From positions 1 through 40,081 of the forward strand of contig JAAYTG010000107.1 of assembly GCA_012518075.1 (NCBI GenBank): 40,081 nt of DNA, read 5' to 3'. This DNA comes from Clostridiales bacterium (GTDB taxonomy: Bacteria > Bacillota > Clostridia > Caldicoprobacterales > UBA3941). Under the pieces are notes generated by a model. The model was not told where the DNA came from, searched no databases, and saw only the letters and a program-made list of their open reading frames with translations. Below are positions 9,477 to 18,073 of the stretch, in pieces. The translations under genes and the position numbers were made by a program. The stretch's first letter is position 1. Every line of letters begins with the position of its first letter.

Positions 9477-10745
9477 CTACACTCTATAGACTTCTACATA
9501 TCTGCGAAGTTCTAGAGCAAGTTTGTTCAAATTCCTAGAGGAGGCAGCCATCTCTGCCATAAAGTTCTTTTGCTCTTGGGTAGTAGCTGCAATCTCTTGG
9601 CTAGCAGCAGCTGCTTCTTCCGAAACAGCAGATATATTTTGTATGGCATTTGTAACTTCATTTTTGTCCTGTTCCATAACAGCAATGGAATTACTAACTT
9701 CATTTATGCTATTTATAATATTTTCTATACCATTAGCTATAACATTAAAAGAGTTGGTGGTATGATCCACTGCTTCTGTTTGACGTTCTACAACCCCACC
9801 CATATTTTCTATCATATCGGATGCATTATCTGCTTCACTGATAATGTCCATCATCATTTCCTCTACCTGCTCCGTGGCTTGTTTACTGCTATCAGCAAGC
9901 TTTCGGACCTCATCGGCTACTACGGCGAATCCTCTTCCTGCCTCACCAGCCCTAGCTGCCTCAATAGCAGCGTTTAATGCCAACAGATTGGTCTGTTCTG
10001 CAATAGTATTTATGGTAGTAACAAATTCCCCTATGTTTTTAGATTTTTCAACGAAAGAGTGGATAAACTGAAATACATCTTCTGCGGTGCTAGCACTTTG
10101 TTCATTGGCTAACTTTAGAGTTTCAACAGCTGCCAGTCCTCGGGAGTTCAATTCCCTCATTTCTTCTGAGTCATTAGCAACTACTGTCGCGTTTTTTAAT
10201 AGAAGGTCGATTTGGCTGGATAGATTATTGATAAGGTTAACCCCTTTTTCAGCTTCGCTAGCCTGCTCAGAAGCGCCGTGAGCTATATCATCCATGGTGC
10301 TGGACATATCATCCATGGAAAGATTAATTCTCTCTGAATTAGTGTTTAATAGATCTGAAGCTTGTACCAATTCTTGAGATATGGTCTTAAGAGAGCTCAT
10401 AATGGATCTAAGGTCTTCAATCATGTTGTTAAAACCCATAGAGACAGATTCTAATCCATCAAACTGGTCAAGATCCAAGCTTTGGTTGAGATCCTTATTT
10501 TTTATACGTTGCATTATGTAGGCTACCGACTCTAGTTTGCTATTAGCTTCCATGACTAAGATATAAGTCATTATCTCGATGGCAACAATTATTAGAATAG
10601 CCATGGCTATGAACTGATATAATTTTAGATTTAGTATTAACATTATTATAAGGCTAATGATTAGTGCAAAAATTCCAGCTGAAAGGAAAGGGTATTTTAT
10701 AGCAAATCTTAATCTCTTTTGTATAAACTCATTTATTGACTCCAC
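9477..10745 (-). CDS. methyl-accepting chemotaxis protein without extracellular sensor domain
   Basis: A 422-residue transducer. Two transmembrane helices (about 19-39 and 44-64) are separated by only about five residues, so there is no periplasmic-type ligand domain. A HAMP-like stretch follows (about 70-125), then a long coiled-coil signalling domain with the conserved hairpin tip region [20 protein letters not shown] and [12 protein letters not shown], which contacts CheA and CheW. It should relay a cytoplasmic, membrane or redox signal to the flagellar motor or another Che output. I prefer GTG at 10745 because GGGGGG lies 7 bases upstream; ATG at 10751 is only one base from that run. It is a single gene ending at the terminator shared with purL. 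No che or flagellar genes are in the window, so the signal is unknown. Confidence 0.92.
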   Translation of the reverse strand: MESINEFIQKRLRFAIKYPFLSAGIFALIISLIIMLILNLKLYQFIAMAILIIVAIEIMTYILVMEANSKLESVAYIMQRIKNKDLNQSLDLDQFDGLESVSMGFNNMIEDLRSIMSSLKTISQELVQASDLLNTNSERINLSMDDMSSTMDDIAHGASEQASEAEKGVNLINNLSSQIDLLLKNATVVANDSEEMRELNSRGLAAVETLKLANEQSASTAEDVFQFIHSFVEKSKNIGEFVTTINTIAEQTNLLALNAAIEAARAGEAGRGFAVVADEVRKLADSSKQATEQVEEMMMDIISEADNASDMIENMGGVVERQTEAVDHTTNSFNVIANGIENIINSINEVSNSIAVMEQDKNEVTNAIQNISAVSEEAAAASQEIAATTQEQKNFMAEMAASSRNLNKLALELRRYVEVYRV

Positions 10746-10889
10746 ACACATTCCCCCCAAAAATAATAATATTTACCATATTATATCATAATTTTTCTAG
10801 CTTGCAAGCAAAATTCAAATATGTCGAATAATAGTGTATAATGATATGAGAGATGATTCTAATTATATACAGTAAACTTCGGTATATTG

Positions 10890-10918
10890 TTGACACCAGC
10901 TGACTTGTTGTATACAAT
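10890..10918 (+). promoter_or_regulatory. sigma-A promoter of the aconitase gene, with palindrome over the -10
   Basis: TTGACA, 17 bp, TACAAT: a near-perfect promoter about 70 bp upstream of the start codon. The perfect 10-bp palindrome TTGTATACAA overlaps the -10 and could be an operator. Confidence 0.75.
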
Positions 10919-10989
10919 AAAACAAAAACAATATAGCCTTTAACTTTACGTTATTGTATATTTATCAGATTATAAGTAGGAGGTTAATC

Positions 10990-12924
10990 ATGGGTAAAAA
11001 TATAGTACAAAAAATTATAGGAAGCCACTTGATATCAGGAGAAATGGTGCCAGGGCAGGAAATTGCTATTTCTATCGACCAGACCTTAACTCAGGATTCC
11101 ACTGGAACTATGGCTTATCTACAATTTGAAGCCATGGGTATTCCAAGGGTAAAGACTAAAAAATCTGTAGCTTATATTGACCATAACACTTTACAAGCTG
11201 GATATGAAAACGCTGATGACCATAAATATATTCAAACCGTTGCCTCAAAATATGGGGTTTACTTTTCCAGACCGGGAAATGGCATATGCCATCAGGTCCA
11301 TCTTGAAAGGTTTAGCAGGCCTGGTTGGACCCTATTGGGTTCAGACAGCCATACCCCCACCTGTGGTGGAGCCGGAATGCTGGCAATAGGTGCCGGTGGT
11401 CTGGACGTGGCTGTTGCTATGGCTGGTGGTCCATACTATCTTACCATGCCTAAGGTATGCAGGGTAGTGCTTAAAGGGAAACTCAAGCCTTGGGCTTCCG
11501 CCAAGGATATAATTTTGGAAGTATTGAGACTTCTATCGGTAAAAGGTGGAGTAGGCAAGGTAATGGAGTATGCAGGTGAAGGGGTAAAGACCCTAACGGT
11601 TCCTGAGAGGGCAACCATTACCAATATGGGGGCTGAGCTAGGGGCTACTACTTCCATTTTTCCCAGTGATGAGCTAACCAGGGAATACTTTAAAGCACAG
11701 GGTAGAGAAGAGGATTGGATTGAGCTGATAGCTGATAGTGACGCACAATATGATGAGGAAATCGAGGTTGATTTAAGTCAGATAGAGCCTATGGTGGCCA
11801 AACCCCATAGTCCCGATAATGTTGATACTGTACAGAATGTGGGATCCATCAAGGTGGATCAGGTAGCCATAGGAAGCTGTACCAATTCTTCCTATTTAGA
11901 TCTTATGAAGGTTGCTAGGATATTAAAAGGCAGAACCGTGCATCCTGACGTTAGCTTGGTTATAGCACCTGGCTCTAAGCAGGTATATACTATGTTAGCA
12001 CAAAATGGAGCTATGGGAGACATGGTAGATGCGGGAGCGCGAATATTAGAAAGTGCCTGTGGTCCCTGCATCGGTATGGGACAGGCCCCTGCTTCCAACG
12101 CTGTATCCGTTAGAAGCTTTAATCGAAACTTCCCCGGACGAAGTGGGACAGCTAGTGCTCAGGTGTATCTAACCAGTCCAGAGGTAGCTGCTGTAACCGC
12201 CTTGACAGGGTATTTAGCCGATCCTAGGGATGTAGCAAAATATGAGGATATTGAGGATATTGTACTTCCTAAGGAGTTTCTTGTAAATGATAACTCTATT
12301 ATTCCGCCGGTTGAAGATGGTAGTGAGGTGGAGGTAGTTAGAGGGCCCAATATAAAGCCTTTCCCCATTAACACCCCATTGTCCGACAAGGAGGAAGGCG
12401 TGGCACTATTGAAGATGGAGGATAATATAACCACCGATCATATTATGCCATCCAATGCAAAACTGCTACCCTATAGATCCAACATACCTCACCTATCGGA
12501 TTATTGTCTGGCTCCAATAGATCCAGACTTTCCCGCCCGAGCCAAAGAGGCAGGTGGAGGTTTCTTAATAGCTGGACATAACTATGGTCAAGGTTCCAGT
12601 CGGGAGCATGCAGCTCTAGTACCTTTGTATCTAGGAATCAAAGGGGTTATAGCCAAGTCCTTTGCAAGGATTCATATGTCTAACCTTATAAATTCCGGGA
12701 TATTACCCTTAACCTTTGTCAATGAAGAGGATTATGATGGTATTGATGAGGGGGATCAATTGGTAATTGAGGATGCTATCTCCCAGGTAAAAGCTGGAGA
12801 TAAGCTTATAGTCCGAAATGTAACCAAGGGAAAGGATATAAAGGTCATGCTATCTCTTTCCCCGAGGCTAAAGAATATTATATTGGCAGGCGGAATGCTA
12901 AACTATACAAAGGCAAACTCATAG
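10990..12924 (+). CDS. aconitate hydratase (Aquifex-type, ~640 residues)
   Basis: A 644-residue aconitase that interconverts citrate and isocitrate through cis-aconitate, using a [4Fe-4S] cluster in the cytoplasm. Cluster ligands are visible as Cys297 in IGSCTNSS and Cys357/Cys360 in SACGPCIGMGQAP. Other family signatures are LLGSDSHTPTCGGAGMLA, DNITTDHIMPSNAK and the swivel-domain NYGQGSSREHAAL near the C terminus. The length is that of the shorter Aquifex/clostridial class rather than the ~900-residue AcnA or AcnB. Start ATG 10990 has AGGAGG 7 bases upstream; an in-frame start at 10954 lacks a site. No citrate synthase or isocitrate dehydrogenase gene is adjacent, so it appears to be transcribed alone, probably for glutamate synthesis. 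Confidence 0.93.
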   Translation: MGKNIVQKIIGSHLISGEMVPGQEIAISIDQTLTQDSTGTMAYLQFEAMGIPRVKTKKSVAYIDHNTLQAGYENADDHKYIQTVASKYGVYFSRPGNGICHQVHLERFSRPGWTLLGSDSHTPTCGGAGMLAIGAGGLDVAVAMAGGPYYLTMPKVCRVVLKGKLKPWASAKDIILEVLRLLSVKGGVGKVMEYAGEGVKTLTVPERATITNMGAELGATTSIFPSDELTREYFKAQGREEDWIELIADSDAQYDEEIEVDLSQIEPMVAKPHSPDNVDTVQNVGSIKVDQVAIGSCTNSSYLDLMKVARILKGRTVHPDVSLVIAPGSKQVYTMLAQNGAMGDMVDAGARILESACGPCIGMGQAPASNAVSVRSFNRNFPGRSGTASAQVYLTSPEVAAVTALTGYLADPRDVAKYEDIEDIVLPKEFLVNDNSIIPPVEDGSEVEVVRGPNIKPFPINTPLSDKEEGVALLKMEDNITTDHIMPSNAKLLPYRSNIPHLSDYCLAPIDPDFPARAKEAGGGFLIAGHNYGQGSSREHAALVPLYLGIKGVIAKSFARIHMSNLINSGILPLTFVNEEDYDGIDEGDQLVIEDAISQVKAGDKLIVRNVTKGKDIKVMLSLSPRLKNIILAGGMLNYTKANS

Positions 12925-12940
12925 AATAAGTGGACTAAAC

Positions 12941-12980
12941 AAAAGCCCGGTACTAGAATATTTTTTAGTACCGGGCTTTT
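12941..12980. terminator. bidirectional terminator between aconitase and the ABC-F gene
   Basis: A perfect 15-bp stem, AAAAGCCCGGTACTA with TAGTACCGGGCTTTT, with a 10-base loop. It is A-rich on the left and T-rich on the right, between convergent genes. Confidence 0.9.
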
Positions 12981-12981
12981 A

Positions 12982-14892
12982 TTATGCTAGATCCATCCAT
13001 TCAAGGTAAAGACCTTCGAGTCTATTCTTATTATTATCATACTCTTGCTGAACATCAAGCATCTTATCTGTATTTTCATATAATGTAGGATCGGCCATCT
13101 TAAGTTCTAAAAGTTTAATCTTCTCCTCCAAATCATGAATCTCCTGTTCCAAAGCTTTTAGCCTTTCCTTTTGCTTTTTCTCGTTTTCCCTTTCCAAGCG
13201 CTGACGACGGCGTTGCTCCTTCAGGGCTGTCCGAGTAAGATGGGATGTCTCCTGGTTTTCATTGGCCAAAGCTTCCAAGGCTTTTCTCTTGTTTATGTAA
13301 TCCTGATAATTACCTAGATACTCTGTAATCCCTCCTGATTCCAGAAGAATTATACGGTTAGCAATTTTATTCAAAAAATACCGATCATGGGACACCATAA
13401 GAATGGTTCCAGGATACTCTGATAGGGCTCTTTCCAATTCTTCACGGGATTCCGTGTCTAGATGGTTGGTAGGCTCGTCCAACATAAGGAAATTATTATT
13501 AGCCAAGACTAGCTTAGTAAGAACTAGATGTCCCTTCTCCCCGCCGCTAAGGGAGGAAACTGGCTTATAGACATCATCTCCCTTAAATAGCCTGGCTGCG
13601 AGGGCATTGCGTATTTGGGTTTCTGTCATATGGGGGAAACTGTCCCACAGCTCATCTATTATAGTATTTTTGGGATTAAGACTGGTCAATTCTTGATCAT
13701 AATAGCCAATCTCAACTCCAGCCCCTATTTTGACGGAACCGGCCGTTGGGGCTATTTTATCTAGGATAATCTTAAATAGGGTAGACTTTCCACAGCCATT
13801 CGGTCCAATTATAGCCACCCGATCACCAAGACGAAGGTTAAAGCTGATATCTTTAAATAAGAGATTACTGCCAAAAGCTTTTGACAATGAATCAACCATC
13901 AGAACATCCTGACCGCTCTGTCTATTTATTTGGAAGGAAAAATGTATTTCATCAGCCTGGTATACCTTGTCCACCCTTTCTATCTTATCAAGCATCTTTT
14001 GGCGACTTTGGGCAGCTCTAATGCTCTTCTCACGGTTAAATGAGCGATAGCGTTCTATTATTCTCTCTTGTCGGGCGATTTCCTTCTGCTGGACTTCATA
14101 TTCTTTTTCATGCTGTGCTATCCACAGGCTTTTTTGCTGCTGATAGGAAGTATAGTTTCCATTATATAATCGGCATCTGGTATTTTCTATCTCCAAGATA
14201 TTATCGCAGAGGGCATCCAGGAAATATCTGTCATGAGAGATTATCATGATAGTACCAGGATATGATGTAAGATAGTCCTCTAGCCACTGCATTGCATCCA
14301 AATCCAAATGATTGGTAGGCTCATCCAGGAGCAGTAGATTTGGCTTTTCCAATAATACCTTTGCCAGGGCTACTCGGGTTTTTTGGCCACCGCTTAGGTG
14401 TTCGATTGGCATATGAAACTCTTCAGGTGAAAATCCGAGACCGGTAAGTACACCTTTTATATAGCTTTTATAGCTATATCCATCTTGTTCCTCAAAGGAT
14501 TCCTGAAGTTTTGAATATTCATCAAGGAGCCGGGCATATTCTTCCTTGTCCATGGAGTCATAATGGGCCATTTGCTGCTCCATTTTCCTTAAGGTCTCTT
14601 CTAGTTCCAATAAAGGCATAAATAAATGTATAAGCTCATCCCAAATGGTTTTATCGGATTCCAATACGGTGTTTTGAGGTAGATAGGATAGGCTTGTATC
14701 CTTAGCTTTATATATTTCACCGCTGTCCGCATCCAGGAGCCCTGCAATTATCTTGAAAAGAGTTGACTTTCCGGCACCATTTCCTCCTATGATGCCCATA
14801 CAGCGGCCAGCTTTGACGCTAAAGGTTATTTGATTTAGTATTATATCAACCCCAAAGGATTTGGTGACCTGATCACAGGCAAGGATTATCAT
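12982..14892 (-). CDS. ABC-F family ATPase (ribosome-associated, YdiF/Uup-like)
   Basis: A 636-residue soluble protein with two ABC ATPase domains and no membrane segment. Domain 1 has GGNGAGKST (36-44), LSGGQKTRVALAKVLL and LLLLDEPTNHLD. Domain 2 has GPNGCGKST (363-371), LSGGEKGHLVLTKLVL and FLMLDEPTNHLD. A charged linker (the P-site tRNA-interacting region of the family) lies between them, and a coiled coil closes the protein (about 540-636, rich in KEQRRRQRLERENEKKQKE). ABC-F proteins act on the ribosomal E site; some give resistance to ribosome-targeting antibiotics. I cannot say whether this one is a housekeeping or a resistance factor. Start ATG 14892 is 11 bases after AGGAGG. A broken copy of the beginning of a related gene lies 1.2 kb upstream. 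The 231 bases to the next gene (14893-15123) show no clear attenuator. Confidence 0.93.
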   Translation of the reverse strand: MIILACDQVTKSFGVDIILNQITFSVKAGRCMGIIGGNGAGKSTLFKIIAGLLDADSGEIYKAKDTSLSYLPQNTVLESDKTIWDELIHLFMPLLELEETLRKMEQQMAHYDSMDKEEYARLLDEYSKLQESFEEQDGYSYKSYIKGVLTGLGFSPEEFHMPIEHLSGGQKTRVALAKVLLEKPNLLLLDEPTNHLDLDAMQWLEDYLTSYPGTIMIISHDRYFLDALCDNILEIENTRCRLYNGNYTSYQQQKSLWIAQHEKEYEVQQKEIARQERIIERYRSFNREKSIRAAQSRQKMLDKIERVDKVYQADEIHFSFQINRQSGQDVLMVDSLSKAFGSNLLFKDISFNLRLGDRVAIIGPNGCGKSTLFKIILDKIAPTAGSVKIGAGVEIGYYDQELTSLNPKNTIIDELWDSFPHMTETQIRNALAARLFKGDDVYKPVSSLSGGEKGHLVLTKLVLANNNFLMLDEPTNHLDTESREELERALSEYPGTILMVSHDRYFLNKIANRIILLESGGITEYLGNYQDYINKRKALEALANENQETSHLTRTALKEQRRRQRLERENEKKQKERLKALEQEIHDLEEKIKLLELKMADPTLYENTDKMLDVQQEYDNNKNRLEGLYLEWMDLA

Positions 14893-15123
14893 TTGCTTTT
14901 CAGCCTCCTAATTAATGGCATAATTTATACTAGATCACAAAACTTAGTCTATGTAATAGACTCCAGTCCTATAGTCATACTAGTCATAGATTAATTATCT
15001 TTAGTTTCAATACAATACAAATAATAATAACAGAAAACCGCAAAAAATAAAAGCCACTCACAGATAGAGGCAAAGGCATCTGGAAAGGTTGTGCTGTGAA
15101 ATAGACTGTAGGAGGGCTATTGG

Positions 15124-15879
15124 TTAATCTAATTCTCGGTATTCCTTAGGGGACATATTGGTTATTTTTCTAAAATTCCGGTGGAAGGTTCTTAAGTTAC
15201 TGTAGCCACAATCAAGTGCAATTTCACCGATAGGCTGATAGCTATTTTTTAACAGGTAGCATGCCTGGGAGATCCGATAATTATTTAAATACTGGGTAAA
15301 GGTCATGTTCATCTGATCAACGAAAAGCTTTGATAAATAGGGATAATCGTATTTTAGATGCTTTGCAATAGTTTTTAAGGTGCAATCAGTAGAATAATTT
15401 TGCTCTATATAAAGCAGGATTTTGTAAAGTGCCTTGGTTTGAGGCGACTGATTAACTGGAGAAAATGATTTTTGACTTATCAATTCAGCAGAAAGAGCAT
15501 ATAGAAAGCTTTTTTGGCTATAGATGCAATTAAGCTTTTCAAGATCCGGCTTTTCCTTTAAATGCAATATATTGTCGTCGGGAATAAGGCCCTTGTAGTT
15601 AATGTAAAAATCTCCGATTAATTCAGGGGAGAATAGGATGATTATAACCTGAGAACAATCAGCAACTTTGAATTCATGGATCTGATTTGTAAATATAAAG
15701 GCTAAATCATTTTCTTCCAATTGATATTCTTTCTGATCAATAGATACGTATAACTCACCGCTGTTTACATAAATTAGTTCATAGGCTCGATGAAAATGAA
15801 AGGGAAACTGATGACTTTGTAGTAAGAAATATCGAAACAATTCCTTTTCGTTCACTCCATGTTGTTCAAAAATCACCAT
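15124..15879 (-). CDS. AraC-family transcriptional regulator
   Basis: A 251-residue regulator. The N-terminal half is a cupin-like effector domain with FPFHFHRAYELIYVNSGEL and a second His motif, NQIHEF. The C-terminal ~100 residues form the paired helix-turn-helix DNA-binding domain: TLKTIAKHLKYDYPYLSKLF, then IGEIALDCGYSNLRTFHRNF, ending in the family signature ITNMSPKEYREL. Regulators of this layout usually sense small molecules such as sugars. The gene stands alone between the ABC-F gene and rex, so there is no neighbouring transport or catabolic operon to suggest its target. Start ATG 15879 has GGGGG about 8 bases upstream. Length and both domains look complete. Confidence 0.9.
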   Translation of the reverse strand: MVIFEQHGVNEKELFRYFLLQSHQFPFHFHRAYELIYVNSGELYVSIDQKEYQLEENDLAFIFTNQIHEFKVADCSQVIIILFSPELIGDFYINYKGLIPDDNILHLKEKPDLEKLNCIYSQKSFLYALSAELISQKSFSPVNQSPQTKALYKILLYIEQNYSTDCTLKTIAKHLKYDYPYLSKLFVDQMNMTFTQYLNNYRISQACYLLKNSYQPIGEIALDCGYSNLRTFHRNFRKITNMSPKEYRELD

Positions 15880-16098
15880 AATAGATCCCCCCTATTAAAA
15901 GTCTAAAGAACACTAATATTGTCTTAAAGTATACTACTTTAACATAGAATTGACAAGCTGGATATATCAACAGGAAAGGTCCCAAATCCAGAAAACTCCT
16001 TAAAGCAAGCCAGGTATTGCAAATGAAGAAGGCAAGTGTAGTGGATAGAAAACTTATCTTAAAGTCCTATTCTTCTATTACAAAAGAGACAGGCGGCT

Positions 16099-16191
16099 TT
16101 AGACGATTGGATTGACACCAAAAGCTATTTGATTTAATATTACATTAACACCATAAAATTTGGTGACTTGATTACCCATAAAAATTATCAT
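16099..16191 (-). pseudogene. remnant of an ABC-F gene start (about 30 codons)
   Basis: Read on the minus strand, an ATG at 16191 preceded by GGGAGGTGACA opens MIIFMGNQVTKFYGVNVILN and then QIAFGVNPIV, stop. About 16 of the first 27 residues equal the start of the nearby ABC-F protein (MIILACDQVTKSFGVDIILN, QITFSVK). Homology stops after about 27 codons, before the Walker A motif. It therefore looks like the truncated 5' end of a duplicated ABC-F gene. The rest of the gap 15880-16462 shows only the rex promoter region and nothing else I recognise. Confidence 0.75.
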
Positions 16192-16330
16192 TGTCACCTC
16201 CCGAAGAAAAAACTATGTGCGATTTAGTAAAAAACCTATCCCATGCTTACAGGGCGATAATTGTTTAACTGGTATAATAAGAATAAGAATGGGATTAGAT
16301 TCATAATTGAATAATTGAAGATTTGATCAA

Positions 16331-16359
16331 TTGACAATACTTATAGGAATATGTAAAAT
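16331..16359 (+). promoter_or_regulatory. sigma-A promoter of rex
   Basis: TTGACA, 17 bp, TAAAAT, about 100 bp upstream of the rex start. A second candidate, an extended -10 (TGGTATAAT at 16270-16278), lies further upstream. Confidence 0.7.
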
Positions 16360-16368
16360 GAATATATA

Positions 16369-16386
16369 TCGTTAAAAAAATAACAA
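16369..16386. promoter_or_regulatory. Rex operator (probable autoregulation)
   Basis: TCGTTAAAAAAATAACAA matches the clostridial Rex consensus TTGTTAANNNNTTAACAA at all but two fixed positions. It sits just downstream of the rex -10, over the expected transcription start, where a repressor would block initiation. Confidence 0.6.
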
Positions 16387-16462
16387 TAATTCAAGAGACA
16401 TGAGAATCCTAAAATTCAATCAGCCTATTAAAAATAAGGGACAAATTTAGGGAGGTAAAATC

Positions 16463-17092
16463 ATGCAAAAGAGTAGTAGAGTTTCAGAAGCAGTTATTAG
16501 AAGATTACCTAAATATTATAGGTATTTAAAAGATATGCAAAAGAGCGGTGTGGAAAGAATTTCATCGAAAGAACTGAGCAAGAAGATGGGATTGACGGCT
16601 TCTCAGATTCGCCAGGACTTCAACTGTTTTGGTGGCTTTGGCCAGCAAGGATATGGATATCATGTAAGCGAGTTGTGCGATGAAATCAGAAAGATCCTAG
16701 GGCTGGACAAGGAATATAATGTAATTATTGCAGGTGCAGGCAATTTGGGCCAGGCCCTGGCCAACTACGTAGGCTTTGAAAAAGAAGGCTTTAATATTAG
16801 GGCTATGTTTGATGTGAATCCTCGTTTAGTAGGTCTATCCATAAGAGGAGTTCAAATATTGGATATAGACTCTATGGGTGATTACATTGTTAATAATGAA
16901 ATTCAGGTTGGAATAGTATGTGTTCCAAAGGCTAAGGCTCAAGAGGTAACCGATGAGATGGTAAAGCGAGGCATAAAAAGCATATGGAATTTTGCACCTG
17001 TAGATGTGGAAATTCCTGAAAATGTTGCAGTGGAAAATGTTCATTTAAGCGATACTCTATATACTCTATCATATAAAATGAACGAAGATTAA
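16463..17092 (+). CDS. rex: redox-sensing transcriptional repressor Rex
   Basis: A 209-residue Rex protein, which binds DNA when the NADH/NAD+ ratio is low and releases it when NADH rises, controlling fermentation genes. The N-terminal winged helix is visible in VIRRLPKYYRYL and ISSKELSKKMGLTASQIRQD followed by FNCFGGFGQQGYGY. The Rossmann domain has IIAGAGNLGQALANY (NAD-binding glycines at 91-96), then FDVNPRLVG and the GIKSIWNFAPV element near the C terminus. Start ATG 16463 has GGGAGG 8 bases upstream. A Rex-like operator overlaps its promoter. The next gene, a PRC-barrel protein, follows after 58 bp and may be cotranscribed. The ldh and gap genes of the window are plausible targets, although I found no good operator upstream of either. 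Confidence 0.96.
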   Translation: MQKSSRVSEAVIRRLPKYYRYLKDMQKSGVERISSKELSKKMGLTASQIRQDFNCFGGFGQQGYGYHVSELCDEIRKILGLDKEYNVIIAGAGNLGQALANYVGFEKEGFNIRAMFDVNPRLVGLSIRGVQILDIDSMGDYIVNNEIQVGIVCVPKAKAQEVTDEMVKRGIKSIWNFAPVDVEIPENVAVENVHLSDTLYTLSYKMNED

Positions 17093-17150
17093 ATTAAATG
17101 AAGCAGGACAAAGACTCCTTGTCAAAATAATAATGGACGGTGAGGGTTAT

Positions 17151-17855
17151 ATGAAAAAGGCACAGGACATTATAGGACTTCCTATAATTAGCATTGATAA
17201 GGCCGTTGTATTAGGAGAGGTAAAGGGCTTCCTAATAGAACCTAATGAGGGAAAGATTAAATATTTACTTATAATGGATGACAAGTGGTACTTAGGAGGC
17301 AAATTAATAGCCTTTGATAGCATTCTTTCAATAGGTCGAGATGCCATTACCATTCATAAGGAAGAGGACCTTCAACAATTCTCAGAAGTTCAAGATGCTA
17401 TTGAGCTTGCTGAAAAGAGCATTACAATAGTTGGCGCTAAGGTATTTACTGAAAAAGGCCAATATATGGGCACTGTAACCGAGTATTTTATTAATGGAAG
17501 AGATGGCAAGATTTCCAGATACCAGCTGGATGACGGGCGTGGATCTATTCTAATAGAGCATCCCAAGATAATATCCTTTGGCAGCAAAGCATTGGTTGTC
17601 GAAGAGGAATTAGTAGAAGAAAAATTAATAGAAGAAGACCAGATTATAAAGAAAACTGAGCCAACTATTCCAAGCAGCACACAACTATTTGAGGAAAAGC
17701 AAAGGCAGTTTTTGCTAGGGCGAAAGGCCAAAAAAAGGGTCTTGGATCAATCAGGAAATATTTTGTTGGAGGAAGGTCAAGTAATAAGCAAGGAGATATT
17801 GGATAGGATTAAGGATAAGAACAAGATAATTGAACTGACCATAAATACCATGTAA
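17151..17855 (+). CDS. PRC-barrel domain protein
   Basis: A 234-residue protein with two PRC-barrel-like domains. The first (about 5-75) contains DIIGLPIISIDKAVVLGEVKG and ends near LIAFDSILSIG; the second (about 95-165) contains GAKVFTEKGQYMGTVTEYFI and ISRYQLDD. An acidic linker (VVEEELVEEKLIEEDQ) and a C-terminal region (KRVLDQSGNILLEEGQVISKEIL) of the kind seen in Firmicutes PRC-barrel proteins follow. PRC barrels occur in RimM and in photosynthetic reaction-centre H subunits; the role of this Firmicutes type is not known. I chose ATG 17151, with GAGGG 5 bases upstream, over ATG 17133, which lacks a site. It lies 58 bp after rex and is closed by a hairpin. Confidence 0.8.
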   Translation: MKKAQDIIGLPIISIDKAVVLGEVKGFLIEPNEGKIKYLLIMDDKWYLGGKLIAFDSILSIGRDAITIHKEEDLQQFSEVQDAIELAEKSITIVGAKVFTEKGQYMGTVTEYFINGRDGKISRYQLDDGRGSILIEHPKIISFGSKALVVEEELVEEKLIEEDQIIKKTEPTIPSSTQLFEEKQRQFLLGRKAKKRVLDQSGNILLEEGQVISKEILDRIKDKNKIIELTINTM

Positions 17856-17860
17856 AATTG

Positions 17861-17894
17861 AGAAGAACCCACCTGTAAAATGGTGGGTTCTTCT
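17861..17894 (+). terminator. terminator-like hairpin after the PRC-barrel gene
   Basis: AGAAGAACCCACC pairs with GGTGGGTTCTTCT (13 bp, 8-base loop). The following T-tract (ATTTATG) is short, so efficiency is uncertain. Confidence 0.65.
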
Positions 17895-18073
17895 ATTTAT
17901 GCAGGAAAAAAGTTGTTACAATATATTAAACTAGAGTTAAGTAAATATTAATAAAATTAAATATATGCTTCAAGCTATTAACTTTTTGGTCTTTTCCAAA
18001 TAAGTCTATTTACTTTTTAAGCCACATATCTTATGATAAATATGCAAATAAAGTGCCGATGGAGGGAACTTAA

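Noticed and set aside
15954-16115. 54-codon open frame on the plus strand (GYINRKGPKSRKLLKASQ...) between the AraC-family gene and rex
   Set aside because: No start codon with a ribosome site, no recognised family, and it overlaps the ABC-F remnant on the other strand.
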